Shown here piece after piece: positions 34,202 through 46,335 of a DNA stretch of 64,000 nucleotides. The translations under genes were made by a program, and so were the position numbers. Source of the stretch: Adiantum capillus-veneris (Eukaryota > Streptophyta > Polypodiopsida > Polypodiales > Pteridaceae); the NCBI GenBank assembly GCA_014529385.2, contig CM043969.1:76184676-76248675 (forward strand), in the 5' to 3' direction. The notes under the pieces were generated by a model. That model was not told where the DNA came from. It was given only the letters and a program-made list of their open reading frames with translations, and ran no database searches. Within the stretch, counting starts at the first letter, position 1. Each line of letters starts with the position of its first letter.

Positions 34202-35360
34202 ATGGATTCGGATATCAACATGACATTCGATTTTGAGCAAAGTACTCCCGGCCCTGCCAATGACGGCTCGCGGAAGGATCCTCTCAAGCAGAGTACCCGC
34301 GACGCTACGGCAGGAGAAGATACTTATGAATTGCTCGATATTCAAGAATTTCGTGCACTTCAGACACGCATGACAGTCATGGATGAAAATTTTAAGGCTT
34401 TAAATGAAAATGTTACTAAAATTTCCACATTAGTCATTCAATTGATGCAACAGCAGACTAAGAATCTGGCTGACACCCACATGCATGAGCACGTTGGAAC
34501 ACAAGGGCAAGGCCCTATTAATGAAACACTGCATACTCTCACTGCCAAAGAGGTAGATGATTTGTTGAAGAATTTTAAACCACCAGTTTTCAAGGGCAAA
34601 GACCGGGACCGCAATAAGGATGCAGTGAACGTCTTTCTTAGTAAATGGGATGGAATTCACGCCTTACAGCGAACTGCGGATGCAGTAAGAGCTCTGCAAA
34701 CGAGCTTAACTCTAGAAGGCAAGGCCTACAAATGGTGGATGTCTCTCAAGGATAAGAACATCATACCACAGAGTTGGGCAGCCTTTGAATCAATGTTTAG
34801 CAAGGAATTTTTGCCTATAAACGAGGCCAATCAGAATTGGACCGCTTGGGACACGTGTTCCATGCGCCAATATCCGACACTCCTTGAATATATCTCTCAC
34901 TATAGGGATGTCATCCTCAAGTTGGAAGGCTTGGATACCTTTCAACAAGTACGAGGGTTCATACAAGGTCTGACTCTAGAACTTAAGAAGTACGAGGGTT
35001 CATACCTTTCAACAAGTACGAGGGTTCATACAAGGTCTGACTCCAGAACTTAAGAAGTATGTCAAATCCCAGGAGCCTAAAACACTTGAGGAAGCCATAG
35101 TGAAAGCACATATTCATGATGACCCTGATGATAAGAAAACACATAACAGTAACGTGCCTTCTAGTACACATAGTAACACACGCACTCAGTACGGGCACAA
35201 TAAAAGAAAATTTATAGTTGCTAATCCAGATGCATCTAAAAAACCCAAGGGGTCCAGGGGTCCTCTCTCCCCTGAGGATTTTGATAAGGCCAAGAAAGAG
35301 AAGCTATGTTTTCAATGCTTGGGAAGAGGCCATGGCAAAAAGGATTGTCCCAAGGGGAAA
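34202..35360 (+). pseudogene. gypsy-2 gag with 67-bp duplication frameshift
   Basis: The ATG at 34202 starts MDSDINMTFDFEQ; an earlier in-frame ATG at 34124 looks like leader. The retrotransposon gag core (about 34600-34980) contains FKGKDRDRNKDAVN and YKWWMSL. A 67-bp tandem duplication (34937-35070) shifts the frame, so the first reading frame stops at 35053. The true frame resumes in the second copy and leads to a zinc knuckle [14 protein letters not shown] (35307-35348), a canonical CX2CX4HX4C. Gag and pol are otherwise in one frame. Confidence 0.88.
34937..35070. repeat. 67-bp tandem duplication in gypsy-2 gag
   Basis: Copies start at 34937 and 35004 and differ at one base (CTCTAG against CTCCAG). 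The period is not a multiple of 3. See the template-switch finding. Confidence 0.95.
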
Positions 35361-38300
35361 TCTGCTACACAGGGGAAGGAGAAAGCAGTGCACATGGTGC
35401 AACTACTGCCTCTCGAGTCTTCCTCAAAGTTCTCTACAGTGGAAGTAACACACACTGAGGTGGTGCATGAATGCTGTCTCATAGCTTCCATGTGGCAACA
35501 AACCTTTGGACCACATGAGTTAGTACGTATGCACGGATATCTGCAAGGGCACAAGGTGCGCATCTTGGTAGATGACGGTGCTACGCACAATTTCATCAAT
35601 TACGGATTGGTAAAAAAGATCAAACTGTCTCAAACTCCGAGTACCCACCGCTACAAGGTATCAATGATGAATGGACATAATAGTGAAATATGGGATACTC
35701 AATGCCTAGCTGTTCCATTAGAAGTACCAGGGTACTCTACTTGTTTGGATTTTCAAGTTATGAACATGGAAAGGACTGATGTGGTTCTTGGTAGGGAGTG
35801 GTTGCATAGCCTAGGGCCATCACTGATGCGTAGCTATGAGCACAACAGTTTGATGTTTGATTCCCATGGCACACATGTATTGTTGTTAGGAGAAAAGGAT
35901 ATACCATCATCACCACTGATTTGTACTTTTGAGCTTATGCAGCTCGTTTCTGATAATGAAATAGAACAGGTTTTCTTGTGTTACTCGCTGTCTCATTTTC
36001 TTTCTAAGATTGAGTCTGTTGAACATTTCTCAACGCCGCATGCTTCTCTCTCCTCTATTCCACCAATTTCTTATTCTACACAAGCAAACGTTGCTAATCA
36101 GTTACAAAAATTGTTAAAGGAATTTGAAGATGTCTTTCCTAATGATTTTCCATCAGGTTTACCGCCGACACGCTCAGTGCAACATGGCATTGACATGGCT
36201 ACAGGCTGTAAACATGTTAGTAAACCACCTTACCGTATGAGTTACTCAGAGGCTACTGAGGTGGAACGTCAGCTTGCTGACTACCTTAGCAGAGGGTTTA
36301 TACAACCCAGTTCTTCACCATGGGCTTCGCCTATCCTTTTGGTGAATAAAAAGGACGGCAGTATGCCCATGTGCGTAGACTACCGGGGTTTGAATGCGGT
36401 TACAGTTAAAAAAAAATACCCATTTCCAAGGGTAGATGAGTTATTTGATAAGCTAACTCATGCTCGCATTTTTACGAAAATCGACTTGCGATTAGGATAT
36501 CAGCAAGTTCGTATTCGGCTTGCCGATATACCTAAAACTGCATTCCGAACATGGTTTGGACATTACGAGTTTTTGGTGATGCCCTTTGGGTTAACCAATG
36601 CACCTGCGACATTCATGACACTTATGGATAGTGTCTTGAAACCATATTTGGGCAAATTTGTCATTGTGTTCCTCGATGACATTCTAGTTTATAGTGCTTC
36701 TGAAGAAGAGCACTTACAACATCTTAGGCAGGTTTTTGAGTTGTTACGTGCAAACAAGTTATATGCCAAGGAATCTAAATGTGATTTTCTCAAGGAAGAA
36801 ATTCATTATTTAGGGCATGTCATTTCAGCTAATGGCCTATACATGGATCAATCCAAAGTGGATACCATCCGGAAATGGCCATCTCCTAAAAATCTGGAAG
36901 AATTGCATATCTTTTTAGGCTTTGCAGGTTTTTACCGAAGGTTCGTTAAAAACTATGCTCACCTTGTTGTACCTATGACGGACCAACTAAAAGGCAAAGG
37001 TAAGGCTTTTCAGTGGGGTTCCGCTCAACAGCAGAGTTTTGAAACACTCAAAGATGCATTACTTACAGCTCCTATACTGGCTATTGTAGATCCTTTGAAA
37101 CCATTCATTTTGGAAACGGATGCCAGTGACCGTGCCATTGGAGTAGTCCTGTTACAAGACGGACGGTCAATTGCATTTGAAAGTAAGAAGCTGGATGCAG
37201 CTCATCAAAATTATTCTGCTTACGAACGTGAACTCTATGCAATAGTGTCTGCCTTAAAGACATGGTGTCACTATCATTTTGGAAACGGATGCTAGTGACC
37301 GTGCCATTGGAGCAGTCCTGTTACAAGACGGACGGCCAATTGCATTTGAAAGTAAGAAGCTGGATGCAGCTCAACAGAATTATTCTGCTTACAAACGTGA
37401 ACTCTATGCAATAGTGTTTGCCTTAAAGACATGGTGTCACTATCTGTATGGTGCTCAGTTCGAGATTGTGTTTGACCATGAAAGCATCAAATGGTTTACA
37501 CAACAAACAGATTTAAAGGGTCGAAAAGCCAGGTGGGGCGAGATCCTTCAGGAATATGACGCCAAGTTAAGGTATCGCAAAGGCCGATACAATGTAGTGG
37601 CAGACGCTCTTAGTCGAATGCCAGAGATCAATTCGCTCTTGTTCACGGAACTTCGTAGTGAATTTTTAGAATCTCTTAAGGTTAAATATGAGCAAGATGA
37701 AACATATTCCAAAGTGTGGAGCCATGTTCAAAAGAGGGATCCTTCTCACTCAATGCAGGTATTGTACAATTAACCTCCACACCTAGTTCTCCTTTATCAA
37801 GTGATGAACTAAAGCGATGGAAGCATTTCACCATCGACAATGGGTACCTACTCCACAAGGGGAGAGTTTGTGTACCGACGGACACAGACATTCGGCGCCA
37901 AATTCTTTATGAATGTCATGATAGTCCAAGTGCAAGGCACCCGAGGATTAGAAAAACTTATTCTCTCGTACGACGACAGTTTTACTGGCCAGGTCTACAT
38001 GGCTTTGTTCAAGCTTATGTCTTGCATTGCCAAAAATATCAAGTTAACAAAGCAGAGCGCCTGAAAGCAGGAGGACTCTTACATCCTTTGGAAATTCCCA
38101 ATGGAAAATGGAAAAGTATCTCCATGGATTTCATTGTAGGTTTACCAACCACTATAAGAGGTCATGACTCAGTATGGGTGGTCGCAGACAGGTTGACTAA
38201 ACTATGTAAGTTTATTCCAACCAAATCAACGGTTAAGACACCAGAACTAGCAAGGTTATTTGTGGACAATCTATACAAATTGTATGGGTTGCCAAGTAAT

Positions 38301-39152
38301 ATTGTTAGTGACCATGACCCCAAGTTTAACAGACACTTTTAAACAATTGGATACACAACTCAACCTCAGTACAGTTGATCATCCAGAAACAGATGGTCAA
38401 ACGAAAAAGGTAACCAGGTGCTAGAGGATATGCTAAGAGCATACGTCAGCAAAAAACAGACAGACTGGGAAGAATACTTACCTATTCTCAAATTTGCCTA
38501 CAACAGTTCTAAGCATGTCACAACAGGCTTTAGTCCTTTCATGCTCATGTACGGGTTTCAACCTAGGTCACCAGTTACGATGGGGTTGGCAACCGAAAAA
38601 CTCCAAAAGGTTAAGGATTTTCTCCAAGACCACATGGATATGCTGAATGTCTGACAAGCACAGGATCACTATAAGAAATATGCTGATGAGAAACGTCGGC
38701 AAGTTACCTTCGAAGGAGGGGAGGAAGTATTTTTACGTGTGCCAGAACATTCAGAAAGTCTGAAAACTGGATCAACACCTAAATTATCTCCTCGATATTG
38801 TGGGCCTTTCAAAATACTCAAGCGAGTTGGTGATCGTGCCTACAAACTACTACTACCATCACATTCTCGCATTCATCCAGTGTTTCATGTAAGCCGTCTA
38901 CGAAAGCGGTTACATGGGGACGACAACGTCATTGACCAGCAGGTTTTAGTCGATCACATTGAACCTCCTACTTTACCGCATGAATCTGAACGTGTTACGG
39001 ATTATCATGAGTTGCGTACACGATTTCATGTACGACCACAAGCCATAATCAAGTGGAAAGACCGACCTGAAGAAGGTGCCACTTGGGAAAACATTAGTGT
39101 TCTTAAGGAAAAAATTCCACTTTTGTTTTCGAGGACGAAAACTCTTCTTTAA
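35361..39152 (+). pseudogene. gypsy-2 pol: protease, RT, RNase H, integrase, chromodomain-like tail
   Basis: The protease has [11 protein letters not shown] (35565-35600), with the usual Ser/Thr after the catalytic Asp replaced by Asp. RT spans about 36270-36960, with [20 protein letters not shown] and catalytic FLDDILVYS. RNase H ([11 protein letters not shown], 37115) is interrupted by a 169-bp tandem duplication (37106-37443) that shifts the frame. The integrase zinc finger (HDSPSARHPR...HCQKYQ) has lost its last Cys to Tyr. Core Asp positions are in SMDFIVGLP and VSDHDPKFN. At the Glu position the sequence reads GQTKKV, so Glu is replaced by Lys. A stop lies at 38652. The C-terminus includes HPVFHVSRLRKRL and a chromodomain-like IIKWKDRPEEGATWE. 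It is nonfunctional. Confidence 0.9.
37106..37443. repeat. 169-bp tandem duplication in gypsy-2 RNase H
   Basis: Units are 37106-37274 and 37275-37443, with about 7 substitutions between copies by eye. It duplicates the RNase H N-terminal Asp motif and shifts the frame by one. Confidence 0.95.
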
Positions 39153-39162
39153 GGGGGAGTAA

Positions 39163-39333
39163 TGTTAGGACAAGGGTCCTGTACCCTAAGAACTAGGATA
39201 GTCATGGACTACGGCCAAGGATCGGGCTAGACAGTGTGGACCAGGGATCCGTCTAGGGCAAGGGGCTAGGAGCCCGCCTATATAAAGGGAGGTTGGGAGG
39301 AGGATCTCAGAGTCTAGTTCCCTAGTTCTTACA
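39163..39333 (+). repeat. 3' LTR of gypsy-2
   Basis: This 171-bp LTR runs TGTTAGGACAAGGG...CTAGTTCTTACA, preceded by the polypurine tract at 39151-39162. Confidence 0.94.
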
Positions 39334-39338
39334 CAATT

Positions 39339-39798
39339 CTCTTTCACTATGCCTCTCTAATGCTTCTTATGATTGCCTATGATGCTTTGATTAGCTAGAT
39401 CGTAGCTAATTAGTGGTTAATCTCTCTCTAATCGTGTGATTTCCCTCTCTTGCTTGTGTGTGCATGTAGGTTTGATTGGAGTGTGGTGCTCGATAGATCT
39501 ATGTATGTGTGCTTGCGATTAGTGTGTTGCATGATGGGATTAGTGTTGTGTACATCTTGCAATTGTTAGTGTGTCTGATTGGGTTAATTAGAGGTGAAGA
39601 GATGTGGATGTGGAGATTGCCCATCCTTGTGGCTTAGCTCCTCCATAGGCCGAGAAGCTCACCTTGTAGAGTCACCATTCTTGTTGCCATGATTAGCTCA
39701 CTAATCGTGTGAGTGTTTCCATGCCCTAGCCGGGTAGCTCATCCCTCCGGATTGATAATTTTGTTGGTCATTGGAGCTATACAGTAATGAAACTCGCA
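39339..39798 (+). repeat. 5' LTR of element C, second part
   Basis: It resumes at CTCTTTCACTATGCC and matches 49641-50102 of the 3' LTR, ending AACTCGCA. Together with 32694-33143 it gives an LTR of about 910 bp. Confidence 0.88.
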
Positions 39799-39803
39799 AT
39801 ATT

Positions 39804-39821
39804 TGGCACCATTGCCGGGGA
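39804..39821 (+). promoter_or_regulatory. primer-binding site of element C (tRNA-Asp type)
   Basis: TGGCACCATTGCCGGGGA matches the complement of the plant tRNA-Asp 3' end (TGGCGCCGTTGCCGGGGA) at 16 of 18 positions. Both differences are CpG to CpA. It lies 5 bp after the LTR end. This primer is typical of Athila-type and related gypsy elements. Confidence 0.8.
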
Positions 39822-40056
39822 CGATGGCCTACGCAAGTGTAATTGTGGCATAATCGGATGTATTTCCTCACTAATTTCACTATTAATTTACTTGTGTGTT
39901 TATGGTTTGGTGAATTTTGGATGTGTGTGCTCATATGAAGCAATGTGTTCATTATTCCCTAATTTGTCACCGTATCTTGCCAATTATGTGTTTACACACT
40001 CTACTTTCACCAGTGTCTTTTTTTTGGACACCGACCTTGAAATATTACTCAAGTTT

Positions 40057-40434
40057 GTCCCCAAAGAGTTGGTCTAACGGTAAGGCTTTGGCCTCTCAAC
40101 CTACGGGTTGTGGGTTCAAATCCCCTGTTGGGTCACACTCTAGAGGGACACCTTGTGCTCACCTGGTGTTCACGTTGCTAGGGCTCTTGCCCTTGGACAC
40201 TCGAGTGCATCCTCCTCCTGGGGTGGGTCACCCGAGGAGGAGGTTCCTAGCTAGTTGCTACGAGTTCTCTCCGTCGTTCCCAGCATGTGGTGCATCAATT
40301 AGGTGGCCATGGTGATGCCTACGCGTGGCTCTTGCCCGATGGTACGTGGCCCTTGCCCGACCATGTAACATGGCTAATATTTGGAAGGGATAAGCACCTC
40401 CCCCTGTGGGCCCTCTGGTGTGTCGAAAAAAATA
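40057..40434 (+). mobile_element. tRNA-derived SINE
   Basis: A 378-bp insertion flanked by a perfect 17-bp direct repeat AAATATTACTCAAGTTT (40040-40056 and 40435-40451). The 5' part carries RNA polymerase III promoter boxes, an A box TGGTCTAACGG (40070-40080) and a B box GGTTCAAATCC (40113-40123), about 43 bp apart as in tRNA genes. The 3' end is A-rich (CGAAAAAAATAA). It interrupts the leader of element C. The family is not one I can name. It has no coding capacity and would depend on a LINE for mobility. Confidence 0.88.
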
Positions 40435-42104
40435 AAATATTACTCAAGTTTTTGGCGAGAAAATGAATCTAAATTTATAAATTTGGCAAGCAAAACATTT
40501 CAAAATTAAATTTATCATTTTTTTAACAAAAAATTTTATTTAGACCTTAATTGGTCATTTTTTTTCAATATCACATGTAAGGATAAAAGGAACATCTCTT
40601 ACAGCTTTTTATATAATTGAAAGAAGTGATTTAAGTAGTGCCACCTAGACTTTTCAAATAAGCATCAATGTACTAGGATTTTGTTAGGAGACAACATCTT
40701 GTTGAGTAGGGTAAGGTTTTTGAAATCTAGATGAAAACTAAATGAGGAAATGTGAAGATCTCAAACCTACTACATAAAATCTAGTTAATCATGCATAGGT
40801 CAATCATAGAAAAGTTAGGAGAGTGAAAAGAAAAGTAATTATGATGATAGGAGCCCATTAAGATTCCATGTAACAAAATCTTACAACCACATGTAGGCTT
40901 TAATATTTTGGGTCCCATGTCATAATGTGATGTGTTTCATCAAACCTACTTGGCCCTCAATCTCTCCTACCATCAAGTTCTTTAGTGGACATATCTTTGG
41001 TGACTAGCTATCCCAAAATACAAAACCTTATAGCAAAGTCTGGCGAAAAACATCTTAAGGTCTACGCCAATGAGAGCAAAAAAAAAAAGCTCAAAATTTT
41101 CAAGATTCGCCAAATTGGCGATTTTTAGTCAAAAAAAATACACTAAATTTCACACTAACCCGTTGCTAATTTGACTAATTTTGCTAACTTACACACTAGT
41201 TTGCTACAAAGGATTGGAGCTTTCAACCGTTCAATTGATCTTCATTGGAAACATAATCAAGGTGGTATTCTCAACCTCCTTAGAATCTAAAGATGTGTAA
41301 AATTGTGTAGAGGCTCCACCATGATGCAATGTAATGTCAATGCCATGTTGTTGCAATGCAATGTTGATGTTATGTTGCTTTCAAAAATTTTGAATTGTTT
41401 GTTTTCATGCCGTTGTAATGCCGAAATTTTCTAGGTTTGGTGGCGTATGAAATTGATAAGTTCAATTGTTAATTGGTAAATGTACGTTGCTAATTGTGTG
41501 TCTAATTGGGCCGAGTTGATGATTTTGTTGAATCTAGCATTTTTGGTAAAAATTGCTATTTTTGGTGTTCTTATGTATGTCAAAAGTGTTCGATTGTGAT
41601 TGCCAATGTTTTTAGAGATTTCTAGAATTTTTTGGGAAGTTTTTGGATTTTTTTGGCAATTTTTGGGATTCTCGGATGATTTTTTGTGTTCTCGGGTAAT
41701 TTTCAGCCTATTTTTGGCGTGGTTGGACGATTGAAAATAAAATAGTAAGAAAAACAATTTTCGAGCTCCACGCCCTTGCCTTGCGGCGCATAAAAATTTT
41801 CTCGTCGTGGATAGATCTTTACGGTGTGTTGGGATAGTTTCCGTCAACATTAAAGTATTCTTCTTCTTCTTCTCTATCCGGGTGAACCACCCCAACACAC
41901 ACTCCTCTCTCTCTCTCTCCTCTTTTATCTCTCTCCTCCCAAAGGTCCGCTCATTTACAATCTCTCACCTCCCCCTCTCACTCTCTCTCTAAATCCCCTC
42001 TCCCCCAAGCCATTATTTGTAATCTCTCACCTCCCCCTCTCACTCTCTCACTACCTCTCTCTCTCTTTTTCTCTCTCTCTCACACACACACCCAGCGTGC
42101 CCAC

Positions 42105-42205
<101 letters not shown>

Positions 42206-43640
42206 GTGCAGCCTCGGGACCCGTTTCACCGTTGTCTGCACCCTCGCCGTCAATCACGTGTGCCAGACGCTTGTGCTGCGCACTGGTGTGAACCGCACGT
42301 CATCGCTGTCGCCTTCAACCCCATCCACTGTCTGTCAATGCTGTTGCCACGTCTGCAGTCGCCAGGTAAGTCAAAGGTAAGAATTCTCCCTTTACAGTCC
42401 ATTTCAATAATTAATTAAAAACCAAAAAAAACAAAAAACAAAACACTTTTAAAAAATCACAAAAAACAATAATAAGGCAAAAAATACAATAAAAAATAAC
42501 AAAAATTCACGCAAAAAAGGAAAAAAAGGGATTCTTAATATTCACAAAAAAAAACACATAAAAATTAAAATAAAAAATGTATAAAAAGTAGATTAAAAAC
42601 ATTAAAACAATAAAAAAATTCAAAAATTTGATTAAAAAATAAATAAGAGATTAGAAAATCACAAAAAATAGACAAACTCATAAAAATTTCACAAAAAAAA
42701 TAGAAAGCTCATAGAAAATCATTAAGAAATCAAAAATTGACACTGATAAATCACAATAATTGTAGAAAACTCATAAAAGCTAACGGTATGATCTACCCGA
42801 GGAAGGGGGGAGTGTTTACTGACATCCATCATTCACTTGCTTCCCTCTCAACCTTCCTCCCTGACCTCTCAATCTCCCAATCTTAGGGAATGTATATATA
42901 TAGCCTTATACTCACAAAAAAATTAAAAAATAAAGAGCAAGAGCAATTAGCAAATGAGTATGCACAATAAAAGTCAAAACATTGACCCAGACCTACACGT
43001 TCACATCCGGTACACTAAAACAGAAACCTATGTCATCAAACACATTTGATACTCATCACTTGAGTGATGGAGGGTAGGTAAGATTTACAAAAAAAAATTA
43101 AAAGAATCAAAACTTGTCCAAAAAATCATAAAAATATCAAAAAAATTAGAAAATTCAAAATTTCACAAAAAATTAATAAAAATAAAAAGGAAGTCGTCGA
43201 AAAAATCAAAAAGTCAGTAGAAAAACGGCCAAAAGAAGGAAAGCCGAGAAAATTACACCGCGCAAAGTGAACCGGATCAGTCGAAAAAAAGAGCAAAAAG
43301 ACCAACTCGAAGCAATAGAGCGGCAAACAAATTTCAAAATTATGCATGCTAGAAATTGATAAGTGCAAGCATTTGCATTGCAAATTAGCTTCTAATCGGA
43401 CGAACAGGGACACAAATCACAGGGATTGCAGATTAGGCTATTCAGAGCCCATATTTCCATCATTTCAAAGGCCCATATCAATTTTGACACAGTCCAACTA
43501 GAGTTAGTCAATTCTTGTAAGTCTTAAGAGCAATCAATTGCAAAAGTGCTTTGGCTAAAGCAGTCTAATCAAAACCAACATAAATTCTGTTAATCGATAC
43601 CAAAATATGCTAGGAGACAGTTTTTACAGAACAAACCAAC

Positions 43641-45239
43641 ATGGACTCAAATCGAGCCAAGAGTTCAAGTATAGCAGAGCAAGCTAGTAGCAGTGGTAAC
43701 ACATGCACAACTACAACAGAGCAAATTTTACAACTATATGGCTACAATGGAGATAAAGTTTTATATGCAAATTCAAAAGGCCATAGATACTTAATGAGCA
43801 GCAAAAGCAAGACAGGAGCCAAGATCCTAGGGTAAAGTCAAATTTAGAAAACTCCCAGATGTTCACAGACTTCAGTGGAGCCAGGTATTGTAAGCTTAAA
43901 GATGAAGTGCAAATAGAAGTTCAAAAAGTCAACTCAAGTGTTTATCTAGGATCAGCAAGGAAATCGCGACATACCCATGGTACTAATCTGCAGAAGCCAG
44001 CAAAACATACAGTTGGTGCATATGCAATCAGGGATATTGCACATGGATTACAATGGCCAGATTTATAGTCGAGAGCCAGAATTGCAAGATCCAATAGATC
44101 AACCAATAGAAGCCAGTCTAATTGGAGAACCGAGCCAAAGACGGTACAAAGGTCAAGATGGAGCATTCTACAGCTTGATGCTTAGTGTTTTAAAAGAAAA
44201 TGCCGACAACTTGGTCATCATAGAAACAGAAACTTGTCAGTAAGAGCTTGACATGACAGAACCACATGAAATACCACCAGTCATGGCGTATTGCTCACAT
44301 TGTGGACGAAAAGGTGGACATTTTTCTGAAGATTGTCCAAGAAATCCAGACAACAAGGACACATCAACTGTCAAGCAAGGCACAGAGAAAGTTGGAAATG
44401 CGCATCTCGATGTAAGTGCATCCAAATTGTCACTTTTAATGCAATCAGATGATTCTGCATTACCATTAGAAGCACCAGTAAAAACCATGCAAGTTCAAAA
44501 TGAGCATAAAGATGCACAAGCACGTGGAAAGCTTAAAATTGATTCTTTGAACAACAAATTCCTGCATGAATTTGGTCAAGGTGTCCAAATATTACCGAAT
44601 GTTGAAAAGACTATTAGGTTTGCAAATGATTTTGCATCCAATGCCACAAGTATGCAATCATTCACGAGTCTAAAGGGCACATTAAACAGAATGTTGTTAG
44701 CATTATATGGTACACATAATTCATATGCACACTATGTAGACCAAAAAGGGAAACTGTACAAAAAGGATCAACGAGTGTTTGAACGGCCCACATACCAACT
44801 CATAGAAGTGCGTCTAGTGATAGATCAGAAAGGATGGTTCATTTTAGAAGAAAGAATCTATTATAGACCATCCTCTCTAGAGCTGAAGGATATTACCCGA
44901 GTGAACCCAAAAATCTGTTCAGAGCCAAACTCTCCTCCATCGAAAATTAAGCCTCGATGTTGTAACCAAACGAAAATATACTTTGACCAAAACAGTCGTA
45001 GATATAGATGAGAGTTTAGCATCTATGATGCCTTGGGTCCTGAAACCACAGAAGCTCATATTATAGGAGACCCATGGGATAGACAATATCAGGGCAAAGA
45101 TAATGCTATCCACAACTTGACTTGGGGAATAATTTATCATGTTTCACGGAGATACATAGGAAACTATGCAAAAAGTTTACGGATGCCAAACATCAAAACA
45201 GTGCTACCCAAAGTGTACCTTCACAATTCCAAAAGGTGA
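43641..45239 (+). pseudogene. element C gag-like region with D-x-x-G-x-aromatic modules and zinc knuckle
   Basis: One frame is open over most of 43641-45239, starting MDSNRAKSSSIAEQ. It has a few stops and one stretch (43859-44068) better read in another frame. A knuckle CSHCGRKGGHFSEDC (44292-44336) has CX2CX5HX4C spacing, one residue longer than canonical. Around it are repeated short modules: YNGDKVLY, FSGARY, YNGQIY, QDGAFY, DQKGKLY and DQKGWF. I recognise no standard gag core. Position after the leader, the knuckle and a following protease-like part suggest Gag (inference). Element A encodes the same text in reverse; the zinc-knuckle frame is intact only in C. Confidence 0.65.
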
Positions 45240-46330
45240 GACTAACCCAAAGCCAAACAATTTTGAACTCTCACAATCAAGCAGACTATAGTGATCACCC
45301 TAGGAAGGGAAAAGCTGCAAATCCTTTAAAATTAGCTCTTACATCAGGAACCACAATGTCAGTTATTAAAAGCCCTAGAGCTTCTAGCCAACAGACCCCT
45401 TCAAGTCAGAAACCATTGAAAGATCATATGGTTGTTGGAAGTTTCCAATTGACCCATATTCCATCAGAATTTGCAGATAATTGCTTCTATGACGATCATC
45501 AAGGACAAAAGTTTCAGTTGATCTCCACAAGTCAAAGTCAAAAGCCGACAAGTACAATAGTGTTCAAGCAATTGCATGTGATCTAGCTCACGTATGCATA
45601 TCAAGATGCACATGGTAATGAATATCAACAAGATCATGACCTTGTACAAACCCCTATGGATGGTAAGACTGAAGTCAAAGACTATCTGAAGATGATGCAA
45701 AGCCTCAAGCTGCCAGAACAGACAGAAAATTCAAAATCAATGAAAGATAAAGTCCAGAAAGCTACGCGAAGGTGACCACCAAAATCTCCTCCGAAGAGAC
45801 AGATTCTGCCAGAAAGTACATTGAATCTCTTAAGATCAAAAGTTACTCAGATGCAGGTAGACAATGCTCATCAATTGCAAGCAAAAGGTGCAATATTACA
45901 TCCAATGGAACCTACATCGATTGAAGCAGGTGATCAAAGCAAAGAAAATGCAAATAAACTCAACCAAAGGACACTGCCATAGCAGAATTAATCACTACAG
46001 AAAGAAATCCTGAGATGATCAAGTGCAACATTACCAATGAAAATGAAGAAAAGCTGTCAAGAGAAGTAAAGCTAGATTTTCAACTAGACAAGAACCTCAT
46101 GTCTTTTCGCACTTGAAAAAGATGTGGCCAACCACAGCTGGAAGATGCTCTTGAATTTGTGAGCATATCAAGAAACAAACGAGTAGAATGCTGGGGAATC
46201 ATCTCCACTACCATTAAAGTAAGTTCACAGATCATCATAGCTCAATTCCACGTTATCACAACAAACGATATGCCAGACGATATCACAATGGGAATGCCAA
46301 TGGCCCAGAAGATGTCAGATATATAGAATG
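45240..46330 (+). pseudogene. element C middle region, with protease-like C-terminal segment
   Basis: The frame 45122-45586 is open, is Ser/Gln/Lys-rich and holds another D-x-x-G-Q-x-F module (near 45490). A YQDAHGNEYQ module follows near 45600. Around 46145-46327 the reading frame includes AQFHVITTNDMPDDITMGM, which resembles the second half of a retropepsin (a hydrophobic-D-I-x-x-G loop). I cannot find a matching D-T/S-G active site upstream of it. Several frames and stops are involved. No other domain is recognised. Confidence 0.45.
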
Positions 46331-46335
46331 TAAAC

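Larger units (their letters stand above)
33144..39333 (+). mobile_element. Ty3/gypsy chromovirus-like element gypsy-2 with short LTRs
   Basis: This full-length element is 6,190 bp. LTRs at 33144-33313 and 39163-39333 (about 170 bp) are flanked by TAATT (33139-33143) and CAATT (39334-39338), a 5-bp duplication with one change. The primer-binding site is 33315-33326 and the polypurine tract AAGGGGGAGTAA is 39151-39162. Gag-pol order is gag, PR, RT, RNase H, integrase and chromodomain-like tail. My visual count gives about 8 substitutions and 1 indel between the LTRs, so the insertion is fairly young but not recent. Two coding-region tandem duplications and several stops make it defective. Confidence 0.94.

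Noticed and set aside
40070-40140. Possible functional tRNA gene
   Set aside because: Both polymerase III boxes are present, but I see no convincing acceptor stem or clear anticodon arm. The unit continues for 300 bp with an A-rich tail and a 17-bp target-site duplication, so it is a SINE.
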